Of a stretch of 64,000 nt of DNA, positions 52,483 through 61,261 are shown one piece after another. Origin of the DNA: Candidatus Defluviicoccus seviourii (GTDB lineage: Bacteria > Pseudomonadota > Alphaproteobacteria > Rhodospirillales > Defluviicoccaceae); contig UXAT02000052.1 of NCBI GenBank assembly GCA_900609035.2, positions 1 to 64,000 on the forward strand, in the 5' to 3' direction. Within the stretch, counting starts at the first letter, position 1. Each line of letters opens with the position of its first letter. The position numbers and the translations under genes were made by a program. The notes beneath the pieces were generated by a model. It did no database searches. It had not been told where the DNA came from and worked only from the letters and a program-made list of their open reading frames with translations.

Positions 52483-53270
52483 GCGGGCGCTTCATGATGA
52501 CCAGCCGCGCCCTGCACGGCCCCGCGCGCGCCGTTGTCATCGGTCTCGGCCTGCTCGTTGCTTGGCAGGCGCTGGTGATGGCGACGGCGTTGCCGCCCTA
52601 CATCCTGCCCGACCCGCTGCGAGTGATGACGGCGCTCGTCGTGCACGCCGCCAGCATCGGCCGCCATGCGGCCATTACGCTCACCGAAATCGTGCTCGGC
52701 CTCGGCATCGGCATCGCATTGGGAGCGGCTTCGGCGCTCCTCATCGTTGCCTTCCGGCCGGCGCGGCGCTGGCTGTTGCCGCTGCTCGTGGTCAGCCAGG
52801 CGGTGCCGGTGTTTGCGCTGGCGCCCCTCCTGGTGCTGTGGCTCGGCTACGGCCTGGCTTCGAAGGTAGCGATGGCCGCGGTGATCATCTACTTCCCCGT
52901 CACGGCGGCCTTTTCCGATGGCCTGCGCCGCGCCGATCCCGGTTGGCTCGACTTGGCGCTCAGCATGGACGCCAGCCGGCTGGCGAGCTTGCGCCACATC
53001 CGCGCGCCGGCGGCCCTGCCGGCGCTTGCGTCCGGTGTTCGCGTTGCCACCGCCGTGGCGCCGATCGGTGCGGTCGTCGGCGAGTGGGTCGGCGCCAGCG
53101 CCGGGCTCGGCTACCTGATGCTGCACGCCAATGCCCGCATGCAGATCGACCTGATGTTCGCGGCCTTGCTGATCTTGGGCGCAATCGCCGTTGCGCTCTA
53201 CTTCGCCGTCGATCGGCTGCTGAAACGGCTGATGCCGTGGCAGCCCGAGAGTTCCCCTGCAGAGGACTGA
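52479..53270 (+). CDS. thiX: ABC transporter permease for thiamin precursor (ThiX-like)
   Basis: This 263-residue BPD-type permease has about six membrane helices. The coupling loop lies near LALSMDASRLASLRHIRAPAALPAL. The segment PPYILPDPLRVMTALV and VSQAVPVFALAPLLVLWLGYG are typical of the nitrate/taurine/ThiX group. It overlaps the ATPase by 4 bases and is followed 7 bases later by the binding protein. Together they form a TPP-controlled importer at the inner membrane. Confidence 0.92.
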   Translation: MSGRFMMTSRALHGPARAVVIGLGLLVAWQALVMATALPPYILPDPLRVMTALVVHAASIGRHAAITLTEIVLGLGIGIALGAASALLIVAFRPARRWLLPLLVVSQAVPVFALAPLLVLWLGYGLASKVAMAAVIIYFPVTAAFSDGLRRADPGWLDLALSMDASRLASLRHIRAPAALPALASGVRVATAVAPIGAVVGEWVGASAGLGYLMLHANARMQIDLMFAALLILGAIAVALYFAVDRLLKRLMPWQPESSPAED

Positions 53271-53277
53271 CCCCTTC

Positions 53278-54216
53278 ATGCCTAAGATTCTGACCCTCGT
53301 TCTCCTCGCACTTGCGGTCTGCGCGCGGCCGGCAGCGGCCGAGGAGCGGCTGACGATCATGCTCGACTGGTTCGTCAATCCCGATCACGCGCCGCTCATC
53401 ATCGCCAAGGAGCGCGGCCTGTTCCGCGACGAAGGGCTTGCCGTCGAGCTGATCGCGCCTGCCGATCCCAACGACCCGCCGAAGCTGGTTGCGGCCGGCA
53501 AGGCCGACCTCGCCATCAGCTACCAGCCGCAGCTCTACCTCCAGGTTGCACAAGGCTTGCCGTTACTAAGAATTGCGACGATAATTGGGACACCGCTGGC
53601 ATCGCTGGTGGTGCTTGACAAGGGGCCGGTGCGCACGATCGCCGACCTCAAAGGCCGCAAGATCGGTTACTCCGTCGGCGGCTTCGAGGAGGCGTTGCTT
53701 GCGACCATGTTGGGGAACCACAAAATCGCCGCAACCGACGTCACCTTGATCAACGTCAACTTTGCCCTGTCGCCAGCACTGCTTTCGGGTCAGGTCGATG
53801 CCGTCATCGGCGCCTTTCGCAATTTCGAACTGAACCAGCTGGCACTCGAAGGCGCGCCGGGCCGGGCGTTTTTCCCGGAGGAAGAGGGGGTTCCGCCCTA
53901 CGACGAGCTGATCGTTGTCGCCGCGCGCGAGCGTGCCGGGGATACGCGGCTGCGCCGTTTCGTTAACGCGATCGAGCGCGCAACGATGTGGCTCATTAAT
54001 CATCCCGAGGAGGGGTGGCGCACCTTCGCTGCCGCCCATCCCGACCTTGATGACGAACTCAATCGCCGCGCCTGGCGCGATACCCTGGCGCGCTTCGCGC
54101 TACGGCCCGCTGCGCTCGACCGCGCGCGTTACGAACGGTTTGCCGCATTCCTGAAGGAACGCGGCCTGATCAAGGAGATTTCGCCGTTAGCTAGCTACGC
54201 GATCGAATTGCAGTAA
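53278..54216 (+). CDS. thiY: Thiamin-precursor-binding periplasmic protein (ThiY, NMT1/THI5-like)
   Basis: This 312-residue precursor has a signal peptide ending near RPAAAEE, then the NMT1/THI5 family start LTIMLDWFVNPDHAPLIIAKE. Further family segments are KADLAISYQPQLYLQVAQGLP and ALLSGQVDAVIGAFRNFE. ThiY binds N-formyl-4-amino-5-aminomethyl-2-methylpyrimidine or hydroxymethylpyrimidine, salvaged thiamin breakdown products. It is the last gene of the TPP-riboswitch operon. No deformylase or amidohydrolase (TenA, YlmB) gene is next to it. Confidence 0.93.
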   Translation: MPKILTLVLLALAVCARPAAAEERLTIMLDWFVNPDHAPLIIAKERGLFRDEGLAVELIAPADPNDPPKLVAAGKADLAISYQPQLYLQVAQGLPLLRIATIIGTPLASLVVLDKGPVRTIADLKGRKIGYSVGGFEEALLATMLGNHKIAATDVTLINVNFALSPALLSGQVDAVIGAFRNFELNQLALEGAPGRAFFPEEEGVPPYDELIVVAARERAGDTRLRRFVNAIERATMWLINHPEEGWRTFAAAHPDLDDELNRRAWRDTLARFALRPAALDRARYERFAAFLKERGLIKEISPLASYAIELQ

Positions 54217-54293
54217 GAGCTTCTGAAAGCCCAGAAGCAGTCCACATCTCGACCCGCGGGAGACTCAAGAACGTTTGGACGGGGGAGTTGCCG

Positions 54294-55049
54294 ATGAACT
54301 TGAAGCGCCGCCTGGTTGCTCTGTTTCCGCGCCACCTGCAACTTCCCGCACGTTACGCCTTCCTCCGCCTCAGAGGGCAGCTCGACGACGAAATCGCACT
54401 GCTGCCGACGCTCATTGGCAAGCCAGGGCGCGCCATCGACGTCGGCGCCAACGTCGGCTTTTATACGCTGGCACTTTCAAAGCTGTGCCGTCCCGTCGAG
54501 GCGTTCGAGCCGCTGCCGTGGCATGCGCGCTTGATCGAGGAATCTAAACTGGCGGGCGTGAACGTGCACAATGTCGCGCTTGCCAACGCGGAAGGACACC
54601 ATCCCCTCTATATTCCGCAGATCCGGGGCCAATACCTTGACGGATTGGCCAGCTTTTCCAAGCCGGACGGCCCCTGCAAGGTGCTCGATGTGCCCGTCAA
54701 ACGCCTCGATGATTTCCAGTTCGGCGACGTCTGTTTCATCAAGGTGGACGTCGAGGGGCTTGAAATGGACGTCCTGCGCGGCGCCAGCGGGACAATTGCA
54801 CGATGCAGGCCGGTCATGCTCGTCGAGATCGAACAGCGGCACTTGAGCGGGACCGATATTGGGACCGTGTTCAAGGAAATTCAGGACTTTGGTTATGAAG
54901 GGCAGTTCCTGTTCGAGAAAAACTTGAGGCCGCTTTCGGAATTCTCGTTCGAGAAGTACCAACAGCCATTCCTGGAAGATGACGCCAAGGGCATCTTCGC
55001 CCACAAGAACCGGGGCAAGGTCAATAACTTCATCTTCCGGCCGGTCTGA
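54294..55049 (+). CDS. FkbM-family SAM-dependent methyltransferase
   Basis: This 251-residue FkbM methyltransferase has the SAM-binding loop AIDVGANVGFYTLALS near residue 47 and the conserved acidic motif CFIKVDVEGLEMDVLRGA near residue 150. FkbM enzymes methylate hydroxyl groups on sugars, polyketides or lipids; this one may decorate a surface glycan. GGGGGAG, 6 bases before the ATG, supports the start at 54294. It stands alone between the thi operon and an IS3 remnant, which suggests local rearrangement. Confidence 0.9.
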   Translation: MNLKRRLVALFPRHLQLPARYAFLRLRGQLDDEIALLPTLIGKPGRAIDVGANVGFYTLALSKLCRPVEAFEPLPWHARLIEESKLAGVNVHNVALANAEGHHPLYIPQIRGQYLDGLASFSKPDGPCKVLDVPVKRLDDFQFGDVCFIKVDVEGLEMDVLRGASGTIARCRPVMLVEIEQRHLSGTDIGTVFKEIQDFGYEGQFLFEKNLRPLSEFSFEKYQQPFLEDDAKGIFAHKNRGKVNNFIFRPV

Positions 55050-55055
55050 CGCGGG

Positions 55056-55190
55056 CAGAACCGCGCCGGGATTGCCGGAGGCTTGGTGATCTGAGTCATG
55101 CGGCCATGGCGGATTGCGCCAGGGCGGCATAGCAGTTGGCCTCGGCCTCGGCGGGCGGGATGTCGCCGAAGGGTTCGAGCAAACGGTAGG
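55056..55190 (-). mobile_element. IS3-family remnant: terminal repeat plus OrfB tail
   Basis: On the minus strand, 30 codons ending in a TGA at 55096-55098 encode YRLLEPFGDIPPAEAEANCYA and then AALAQSAMAA, the usual end of IS3-family OrfB transposases. Just beyond it, 55059-55083 reads AGAACCGCGCCGGGATTGCC GGAGG, typical of an IS3 terminal inverted repeat starting TGAACC. The rest of the element is gone, so this is a decayed 3' end directly upstream of the DUF748 gene. Confidence 0.75.
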
Positions 55191-55255
55191 TTGATCGCCC
55201 CGTACGCGGCAGGATAAGTCTTTGACGGGAAGAGTTGGTCAGACAGGTGCGGGGC

Positions 55256-58200
55256 GTGTCGGAACCTTCGATCCACACCCAGGGCAGTGATCAGCGGGGC
55301 AAGACGCGGGCACGCCGCCGGTGGCTCAGGTTCGGCGCCCCCGTCGTCCTGGTCGCAGGCGCGTTAGCTCTGCTCGTCCACTTCGGGCCCCAACTCCTCG
55401 CCCGCCACCTTGTCGGAACCTACTTTCGCGGGCTGAACATCGATACCAGCGGCGTCGACACCCTGACGATTAATCCTTGGGCGGGCAGGGTTGCGGTGGG
55501 TCCGGTTGCCTTTCGTGGTACAGGCTCGGAAGCCGACGCGGAAGGGGCTCAGATCGGCCGGCTGGGGCTCAAGATCGACTACACGGCCCTGTTTCGCAAA
55601 CGGGCATCGGTGGCGTCGGTCGTTGTCGAGGGGATCCGCCTCGACGTCCACCAGGCAGCCGACGGCGAACTCAGCTTCAACGGCATTCCGTTGCGCCAGA
55701 TCCTTGCCGAACAGGCCGAGGCGGACGCGAAAGACGAGGCGAAGGAAGCCGCCGCCGAGGTCGAACGGGCGGCGTCGGCGTGGGGCGTGGGCCTCGATGA
55801 CCTTGAACTCCGGGACAGCCGCCTTGTGTTCACCGATCACAAGGGGGGACGGGCGACGATCGATGTCGCCGAGTTGGACCTCGAGGGCTTCCGCACCTGG
55901 ACGGCGGAGGATCCCGGCAGCTTCCGCCTGCAAGGCAGCCTCAACGGCATCGGGATTACCGCCGAAGGTACGGCGACCCCGCTTTCGAGCAACATCCGGA
56001 TCGATTCCAAGGTCGATGTCAGCGGCATCACCATCAGCCGGATCGAGGCCTACACCGGTCCGCTTGGATTTTCGCCCAGTGACGGCACCCTCGATCTCAG
56101 CCTGACGAGCAAAGGCGCTGCCGTTTTCCCCGATGCAAGAGTCGATGCCGACCTCGAAGCTCGGATCGCTATTCAAGGGTTGGACGCGGCACGTTCCGAC
56201 ATCGGCGCCTTCAAGATTGCGGGCGGCACCATCGCCCTGCCCGCGCTCGCGTTCACCTACGACGGCACACGCTCGATCGGGCTTGCCGGAACGGCCGACG
56301 CCGCGCTCGATGGCGTGGATGTCCGGGTTACCCAGGGAACGCGTGTTGCCGCCGCCGCATTGCGTGCGGATATCGAGGATCTCCGCGTTGCCTTGCCCAA
56401 GACCGGCGCCGTCACGCTCACCGCCCGGCCGACCCTGGCGCTTGACGAACTTGCGTTGGGCGGACCGAGCATCGAGGGGACCGTCGCGACGACCAAGATC
56501 GCTCTGTCTGCCTTCTCGTTCGACCCTGCCCAGGTCGCAATGGTCGTAACCGGAACGACGGCGATGAACGCGGTTGACCTGGTCCTGCCGCTGCGCAAGC
56601 CGATCCGGATTGCGATGGCCAGCTTGAACGCGAATGCCGATGGCACCGAGCTCGGCTTTGGCGAGCGGACCCTGCTGCGCGGCCCCGTCGCCGCGGTCGC
56701 CGATGGTGTCGCCGTATCGGTAGCAATGAAGGAACCGACGCCACCGCAGCCACCGCCGGCGCTCCGCGTCACCGCGGCCCGTTTAAGCGCCGAAATGCCG
56801 GGCTTCGCCTATGAGGAGCAGGCCGAGGGGAACCAGGTAAAGCTCGCCGGGCCGATGGCGGCGTTCGAAGACTTCGTGATGACGACGCCGGTCGCGCCCG
56901 GTTTCTCGCTCGACGTCCGCGCCGGTCGTCTGAACTTCAAGGAACCCAAGTTCGACCTGCACGACGGAGCGACCCTCTCTTTGGTCGCGCGCGCCGATGT
57001 GAGCGCACCGGATTTCAGCGTCGCTTACCGGCAGGATGCGGCACCGGCCGACGCGCCGGCGGCACTCGGCACGCGGCTCAGCACGTTCGCGTTCGCCATT
57101 CGAGAGCTGAACTACGCCGAGAACGGCTCCGCGATGACGTTGAAGCTCGAAGGCCCGCTCAAGGCCGACCGCCTCGACGTCGCGCTCGCCGCCACAGCGG
57201 ATCAGCCGGAAGCAACAGTGGCGGTGACAAAGCTCGATCTCGACTTGGCCGATGTTGGCTACCACGAGGAGCCGGCCACGATCGACTGGCATTCCAAGCT
57301 CGATCTGGCGATGCGCGCGCTGGATCTCAGTCTCGACAAGGGCCGCCGCGCGTCGGCGCGGGTGAGTGACGTCAGGCTCGACGAACTCGATGCGAACGCG
57401 AAGCCGCAGATCGCGTTCGAGCGGTTGCGCCTTGGCAAGCTCGATGCGAACCTGATCCGCTCGAAAGCCACGGCTGCAGCGGCACCAGCGCCAGCGAAAG
57501 AGTCGAAACAGCAGCCGGAGAAGCCGAAGGCGAAGGACGCGAAGAGTGCCCCCCGCTGGCCGCCTGCCGGCATGCCAGCGATCCGCATTGGCCAGTTGGC
57601 GATCCTCGACGGCGCGAAGCTCACCGTGTCGGACGAGGCTGTGCAGCCGCCGCGCAAGAGCACGCTTGAAATCCGCAAGTTTGCGCTTGCCGATCTTGAT
57701 AGCATCCATCCGCAACGGGTGAGCGACCTGCGGCTCGACGCGCGGCTGGACGGCGCCCCAATCACGGTCGATGGCTTTGGCGCGATCTTCAAGCCGAAGC
57801 CGGACTTCGGCTTGACGGCGCGGGTCAACCGCTTGGCCCTCGCCGCCGTCTCGCCTTACGTCAGGCCGGAAATCGGGCTTGACCTGGTCGGCGGCACGAT
57901 CGACGTCGATGCCCGCGCCGGCGCGAAAACGGCCCGCCTGGAAGGCGAGCTCAAAGCAACCGTCAAGGACGCTGCCTTTGCCGATCGGCCGGGCGCCGGC
58001 GAGGATGCCATTTCGCGCTCCATCGGCTTGCCTTTGAACGCGATCGTCGATCTCCTGGAGGACCCGGACGGCACCATCGACGTCGTGATCCCGTTCGAAG
58101 GCGATCTGGCGTCGCCCGATTTCGATCTCTCGCAGGTGATGTGGACCGGGTTCGTGCGGGTGCTGCGGGCGCTGGTGACGGCGCCGTTCAAGCTCGTCTC

Positions 58201-58612
58201 GGCTTCGGTTTCCCTGCTGTCAGGCTCGGACCAGTCAGGCGGCGCCGCCGAGAGCGGCAAGGCGGCATTCACGATCGAGCCTATTCCGTTTCCGGCCGGA
58301 AGCGCAGCCCTCGATGCGGGTGCGCCGCCACGGATCAAGAGCCTGGTGCAGGTCTTGAAGGATCGGCCGCGTCTGCACCTCAAGATCTGCGGCATTGCGG
58401 CGCAGGCCGACCTGGGCGCGAAGCCGGCGCCGCAAGCGCCGACGCCGGAGCAAACAGCCGCCCTGACCCGCCTCGCCGCCGGGCGAATGGATGCGGTCGC
58501 GCGCGAGCTGACGGCGGCAGGCGGCATTGCCTCCGAGCGGATCGAGCGCTGCCCCGCTCCTGTCGTGGATCCGAGCGACACCGGCGGCCCGCGCGTCGCG
58601 GTCAGGTTCTAA
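55256..58612 (+). CDS. DUF748/AsmA-like giant envelope protein with OmpA-like C-terminus
   Basis: This 1,118-residue protein has a basic start, one membrane helix at about 27-45 (GAPVVLVAGALALLVHFG) and a long repetitive beta-rich body (for example LDDLELRDSRLVFTDHKGG) typical of DUF748 and the AsmA/TamB class. These proteins are thought to bridge the periplasm and carry lipids. The end, FTIEPIPFPAGSAALDAGAPP followed by ERIERCPAP, resembles an OmpA-like domain. I propose the GTG at 55256, after AGGTGCGGG; a TTG at 55235 is the alternative. The IS3 remnant directly upstream may have replaced its promoter. The 3' end overlaps glycerate kinase by 11 bases. Confidence 0.87.
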   Translation: MSEPSIHTQGSDQRGKTRARRRWLRFGAPVVLVAGALALLVHFGPQLLARHLVGTYFRGLNIDTSGVDTLTINPWAGRVAVGPVAFRGTGSEADAEGAQIGRLGLKIDYTALFRKRASVASVVVEGIRLDVHQAADGELSFNGIPLRQILAEQAEADAKDEAKEAAAEVERAASAWGVGLDDLELRDSRLVFTDHKGGRATIDVAELDLEGFRTWTAEDPGSFRLQGSLNGIGITAEGTATPLSSNIRIDSKVDVSGITISRIEAYTGPLGFSPSDGTLDLSLTSKGAAVFPDARVDADLEARIAIQGLDAARSDIGAFKIAGGTIALPALAFTYDGTRSIGLAGTADAALDGVDVRVTQGTRVAAAALRADIEDLRVALPKTGAVTLTARPTLALDELALGGPSIEGTVATTKIALSAFSFDPAQVAMVVTGTTAMNAVDLVLPLRKPIRIAMASLNANADGTELGFGERTLLRGPVAAVADGVAVSVAMKEPTPPQPPPALRVTAARLSAEMPGFAYEEQAEGNQVKLAGPMAAFEDFVMTTPVAPGFSLDVRAGRLNFKEPKFDLHDGATLSLVARADVSAPDFSVAYRQDAAPADAPAALGTRLSTFAFAIRELNYAENGSAMTLKLEGPLKADRLDVALAATADQPEATVAVTKLDLDLADVGYHEEPATIDWHSKLDLAMRALDLSLDKGRRASARVSDVRLDELDANAKPQIAFERLRLGKLDANLIRSKATAAAAPAPAKESKQQPEKPKAKDAKSAPRWPPAGMPAIRIGQLAILDGAKLTVSDEAVQPPRKSTLEIRKFALADLDSIHPQRVSDLRLDARLDGAPITVDGFGAIFKPKPDFGLTARVNRLALAAVSPYVRPEIGLDLVGGTIDVDARAGAKTARLEGELKATVKDAAFADRPGAGEDAISRSIGLPLNAIVDLLEDPDGTIDVVIPFEGDLASPDFDLSQVMWTGFVRVLRALVTAPFKLVSASVSLLSGSDQSGGAAESGKAAFTIEPIPFPAGSAALDAGAPPRIKSLVQVLKDRPRLHLKICGIAAQADLGAKPAPQAPTPEQTAALTRLAAGRMDAVARELTAAGGIASERIERCPAPVVDPSDTGGPRVAVRF

Positions 58613-59792
58613 TGCGGCGCGCGCCGACCGCGCCGGGACCGGCATGCTGGACGGCATCGGTGCGGCCGGCGAGGAAGCCGCGCACAGCCTGTTCGGTGGC
58701 GGCGGCGAGGTAGCGGGCACCGTCCGCCATCGCATCGGCGAGCGCGATCGGACCAGGGCACAGGCTGAACACGGCATCGATGCCCATCGCATGCAGTTCG
58801 CCAAGGCCGTCGCCAACGCTGCCGGCAATCGCGATGCAGGGGATGTCCCGCGCCCGCGCGGCAGCGGCGACACCGGCCGGCGCCTTGCCAAACGCTGTCT
58901 GCCTGTCGATGCGGCCCTCGCCGGTCAACACAAGCTGGGCACCGGCGACCTTCTGCGGCAACCCCACGAGCTCAAGGATGACGTCGACGCCGCGGCGCAG
59001 CTCCGCGCCTAGAAAGGCGCACAAGCCGGCGCCAAGCCCGCCCGCGGCACCGGCCCCCGGCAGGTCGATGACGTCGACGCCGAGATCGTGCTTGATCACG
59101 GTGGCGAGACTGGCAAGCCCGGCGTCGAGCACCGCGACCTGCTCGGGCGAGGCTCCCTTTTGCGGGCCGTAGACGGCGGACGCGCCGCGCTCGCCGCACA
59201 GCGGATTGTCGACATCGCAAACCGCCTCGAACCGCACGCGGGCGACACCGGGCAGGCGTTGCGACAGATCGACGCGGCGAATGCGCGCAAGGTTGGCGGC
59301 GATCGGCTCGACGTCATTCCCTGCGTCGTCAAAAAAGCGAACGCCGAGCGCCGCGGCCATGCCGATGCCGCCGTCGTTGGTGGCGCTGCCGCCAATACCA
59401 ACGGCGATGTGGGTTACGCCGAGTTCGAGAGCAGCGCCGATCAGCTGGCCGGTGCCCCTCGTCGTTGCGGTCATCGGGTTGCGCCGATCGTCGGCGAGCA
59501 GGGCCAGTCCGCTGGCGAGCGCCATCTCGATCGCCGCGAACCGCATCTGCGGGACGTAGCAGAAAGCCGCCGCGATCGGCTCGGAATCCGGGCCGGCAAC
59601 GGTCACCGTGCGCGCCCGACCGCCAAGCGTCTCGATCGCAATATCGACGAGGCCATCACCGCCATCGGCGACCGGCACCTCAACGATCGCAGCCTCGGGC
59701 AGCACGCGACGCACGCCTAGGGCCATTGCCGCCGCGGCTTGCCGGCTGGTCAGGCTGCCCTTGAAGGCGTTCGGTGCAATGACGATTCGCAT
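58602..59792 (-). CDS. glxK: Glycerate 2-kinase (GlxK/GarK family)
   Basis: This 396-residue enzyme of the GarK/GlxK class phosphorylates D-glycerate. The N-terminus MRIVIAPNAFKGSLTSRQAA is diagnostic, as are VPVADGGDGLVD, VGIGGSATNDGGIGMAAALG, GASAVYGPQKGASPEQV, the PGAGAAGGLGAGL loop and LTGEGRIDRQTAFGKAP. The ATG at 59792 has only a weak ribosome-binding site. An upstream in-frame start at 59813 is less likely. No glyoxylate carboligase or reductase gene is nearby. It is convergent with the DUF748 gene. Confidence 0.94.
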   Translation of the reverse strand: MRIVIAPNAFKGSLTSRQAAAAMALGVRRVLPEAAIVEVPVADGGDGLVDIAIETLGGRARTVTVAGPDSEPIAAAFCYVPQMRFAAIEMALASGLALLADDRRNPMTATTRGTGQLIGAALELGVTHIAVGIGGSATNDGGIGMAAALGVRFFDDAGNDVEPIAANLARIRRVDLSQRLPGVARVRFEAVCDVDNPLCGERGASAVYGPQKGASPEQVAVLDAGLASLATVIKHDLGVDVIDLPGAGAAGGLGAGLCAFLGAELRRGVDVILELVGLPQKVAGAQLVLTGEGRIDRQTAFGKAPAGVAAAARARDIPCIAIAGSVGDGLGELHAMGIDAVFSLCPGPIALADAMADGARYLAAATEQAVRGFLAGRTDAVQHAGPGAVGARRIRT

Positions 59793-60134
59793 CGGTTCCC
59801 GATCCGTCGGCACCGGCCGGCACCTGACGGCGGCCGTTACGAACGCATCCCCTCACTGACGCGCCACGGCAGCAAGAAGGAATTGCCGGCGGCGGATCGC
59901 AACATGAACCACGAATACAGGCTTCGCAATCACGGATTACTTTTCAGCGTGGAAGACCAAGACTCCCACGCTTGAGTTTCCTCGAAACCGGTTCGACTTC
60001 GGCGCGAAGCACGCAATAATAACCGGAATAATATTGCGCCATATACGCGGACTGGCGAGTGGCTTGACAGTGAGGCAGCAAGTATTTATCAATTCTTACT
60101 AATAATTTATAATAAGTCCTCAATGGGAGGGGCT
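59793..60134 (+). promoter_or_regulatory. AT-rich control region of the glutaminase gene: promoter and inverted repeat
   Basis: The gap holds TTGACA (60064-60069) and TATCAA (60087-60092) at an exact 17-base distance, a strong sigma-70 promoter. Upstream lies an inverted repeat CGCAATA (60012-60018) / TATTGCG (60032-60038) with a 13-base spacer, ending 25 bases before the -35 box. It is a likely regulator site. The leader from 60087 to 60134 is unusually rich in A and T for this genome. No gene is seen in 59793-60010. Confidence 0.6.
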
Positions 60135-61139
60135 ATGGGCACTCGATATAAGGCCGGGGAAGAGGACGAGTACGCGTTCATCTCCACGGGCCGGCTGCCG
60201 ACGCCCGAAAGCGTCGCCGCCCTGGTCGCTGAGGCGCACGCCCGGTACAAAGGGAACGCGGAAGGCACGGTTTCGCAAGTGTATCCGGCATTGGCGCGGA
60301 TGCCGGCCAACCTGTTCGGCGTTTGCGTCGTCGGCATCAGCGGAAGCGTCTACGCTGTCGGCGACACTGAAGTGCCGTTCTCGATTATGAGCGTGTCGAA
60401 GCCCTTCGTCTTCGCCCTGGTTTGCCAGCAGATCGGGTGGGATGAGGTCCGCGCCAAGGTAGGGGCCAACGCCACCGGCCGGCCTTTCAACTCCCTCGCC
60501 GCCGTTGAGCTGAGCAGCGACGGCCGGACCAATCCGATGGTCAACGCCGGCGCAATCGCAACCACCAGCCTGGTGCCCGGTGACGACGCCGACGCGCGGT
60601 GGCGACTGATCCATGACGGTCTATCGCGCTTCGCTGGGCGCACGCTGCCGCTGAACGACGAGGTCTACGCCTCGGCGACCGAAACCAACTTCCGGAACCG
60701 CGGCATCGTTCAGTTGCTGCATTCGCTTGGCCGTGTCTACTGCGAGCCGATGGAAGCCGTCGACCTCTACACCCGGCAATGCTCGTTGAACGTCACGGCG
60801 AAGGACCTTGCCGTGATGGCGGCAACGTTGGCCGATGGCGGCGTCAATCCGCTGACGCGCGAGCGCGTCGTGGATCCCGCGGTCTGCCACTACGCTCTCG
60901 CAGTGATGGCGACCGCCGGTCTCTACGAGACCTCTGGCGACTGGCTTTATGACATCGGCCTGCCCGGCAAGAGCGGCATCGGCGGCGGCATCTGCACGGT
61001 GTCTCCCGGCAAGGGCGGCCTCGGCACGTTCGCACCTCCGCTCGATGCGGCTGGGAACAGCGTCAAGGGCCAATTGGTCGCGAAGTTTCTGTCGCACCGG
61101 CTGGGCATGGATTTGTTCGTCTCCGCCCCGGCCGACTGA
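60135..61139 (+). CDS. glsA: Glutaminase (GlsA-type, serine-dependent)
   Basis: GlsA hydrolyses glutamine to glutamate and ammonia. The protein has the beta-lactamase-like fold with the catalytic S86-x-x-K89 in MSVSKPFVFAL, and the family segments NPMVNAGAIATTSL and ETNFRNRGIVQLLHSLGR. The GKSGIGGGICTVSPGKGGL block near the end is also present. I chose the ATG at 60135, preceded by GGGAGGGG; an ATG four codons earlier lacks this. The product is 334 residues. A strong promoter and a palindrome lie upstream. Glutaminase can support acid resistance, but that is inference. Confidence 0.95.
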   Translation: MGTRYKAGEEDEYAFISTGRLPTPESVAALVAEAHARYKGNAEGTVSQVYPALARMPANLFGVCVVGISGSVYAVGDTEVPFSIMSVSKPFVFALVCQQIGWDEVRAKVGANATGRPFNSLAAVELSSDGRTNPMVNAGAIATTSLVPGDDADARWRLIHDGLSRFAGRTLPLNDEVYASATETNFRNRGIVQLLHSLGRVYCEPMEAVDLYTRQCSLNVTAKDLAVMAATLADGGVNPLTRERVVDPAVCHYALAVMATAGLYETSGDWLYDIGLPGKSGIGGGICTVSPGKGGLGTFAPPLDAAGNSVKGQLVAKFLSHRLGMDLFVSAPAD

Positions 61140-61173
61140 CGACGCAGGCACGGCGGCGGACCCGCCGTGACGA

Positions 61174-61248
61174 TCCAAAGACATTAGGGCCAAAGACAAT
61201 AGGGCCAAAGACAATAGGGCCAAAGTCAACAGGGCCAACGTTAACAGG
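61174..61248 (+). repeat. 15-bp tandem repeat upstream of the MFS transporter gene
   Basis: Five 15-base units of the form GCCAAAGACAATAGG run from 61174 to 61248. Units two and three are identical, and the outer ones diverge (AAGTCAACAGG, AACGTTAACAGG). Each unit ends in AGG followed by G, a Shine-Dalgarno-like core; the last one merges into AGGGAAGG, the ribosome-binding site of the MFS gene. Confidence 0.88.
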
Positions 61249-61261
61249 GAAGGTGCGCTCG

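Noticed and set aside
59739..59975. A plus-strand frame ending in a 23-codon stretch starting with MNHEYRLRNHG
   Set aside because: No ribosome-binding site before the inner ATG and the longer frame is a shadow of the glycerate kinase gene.
61174..61248. CRISPR-like repeat array
   Set aside because: Units of 15 bases without spacers and no cas genes; it is a tandem repeat.
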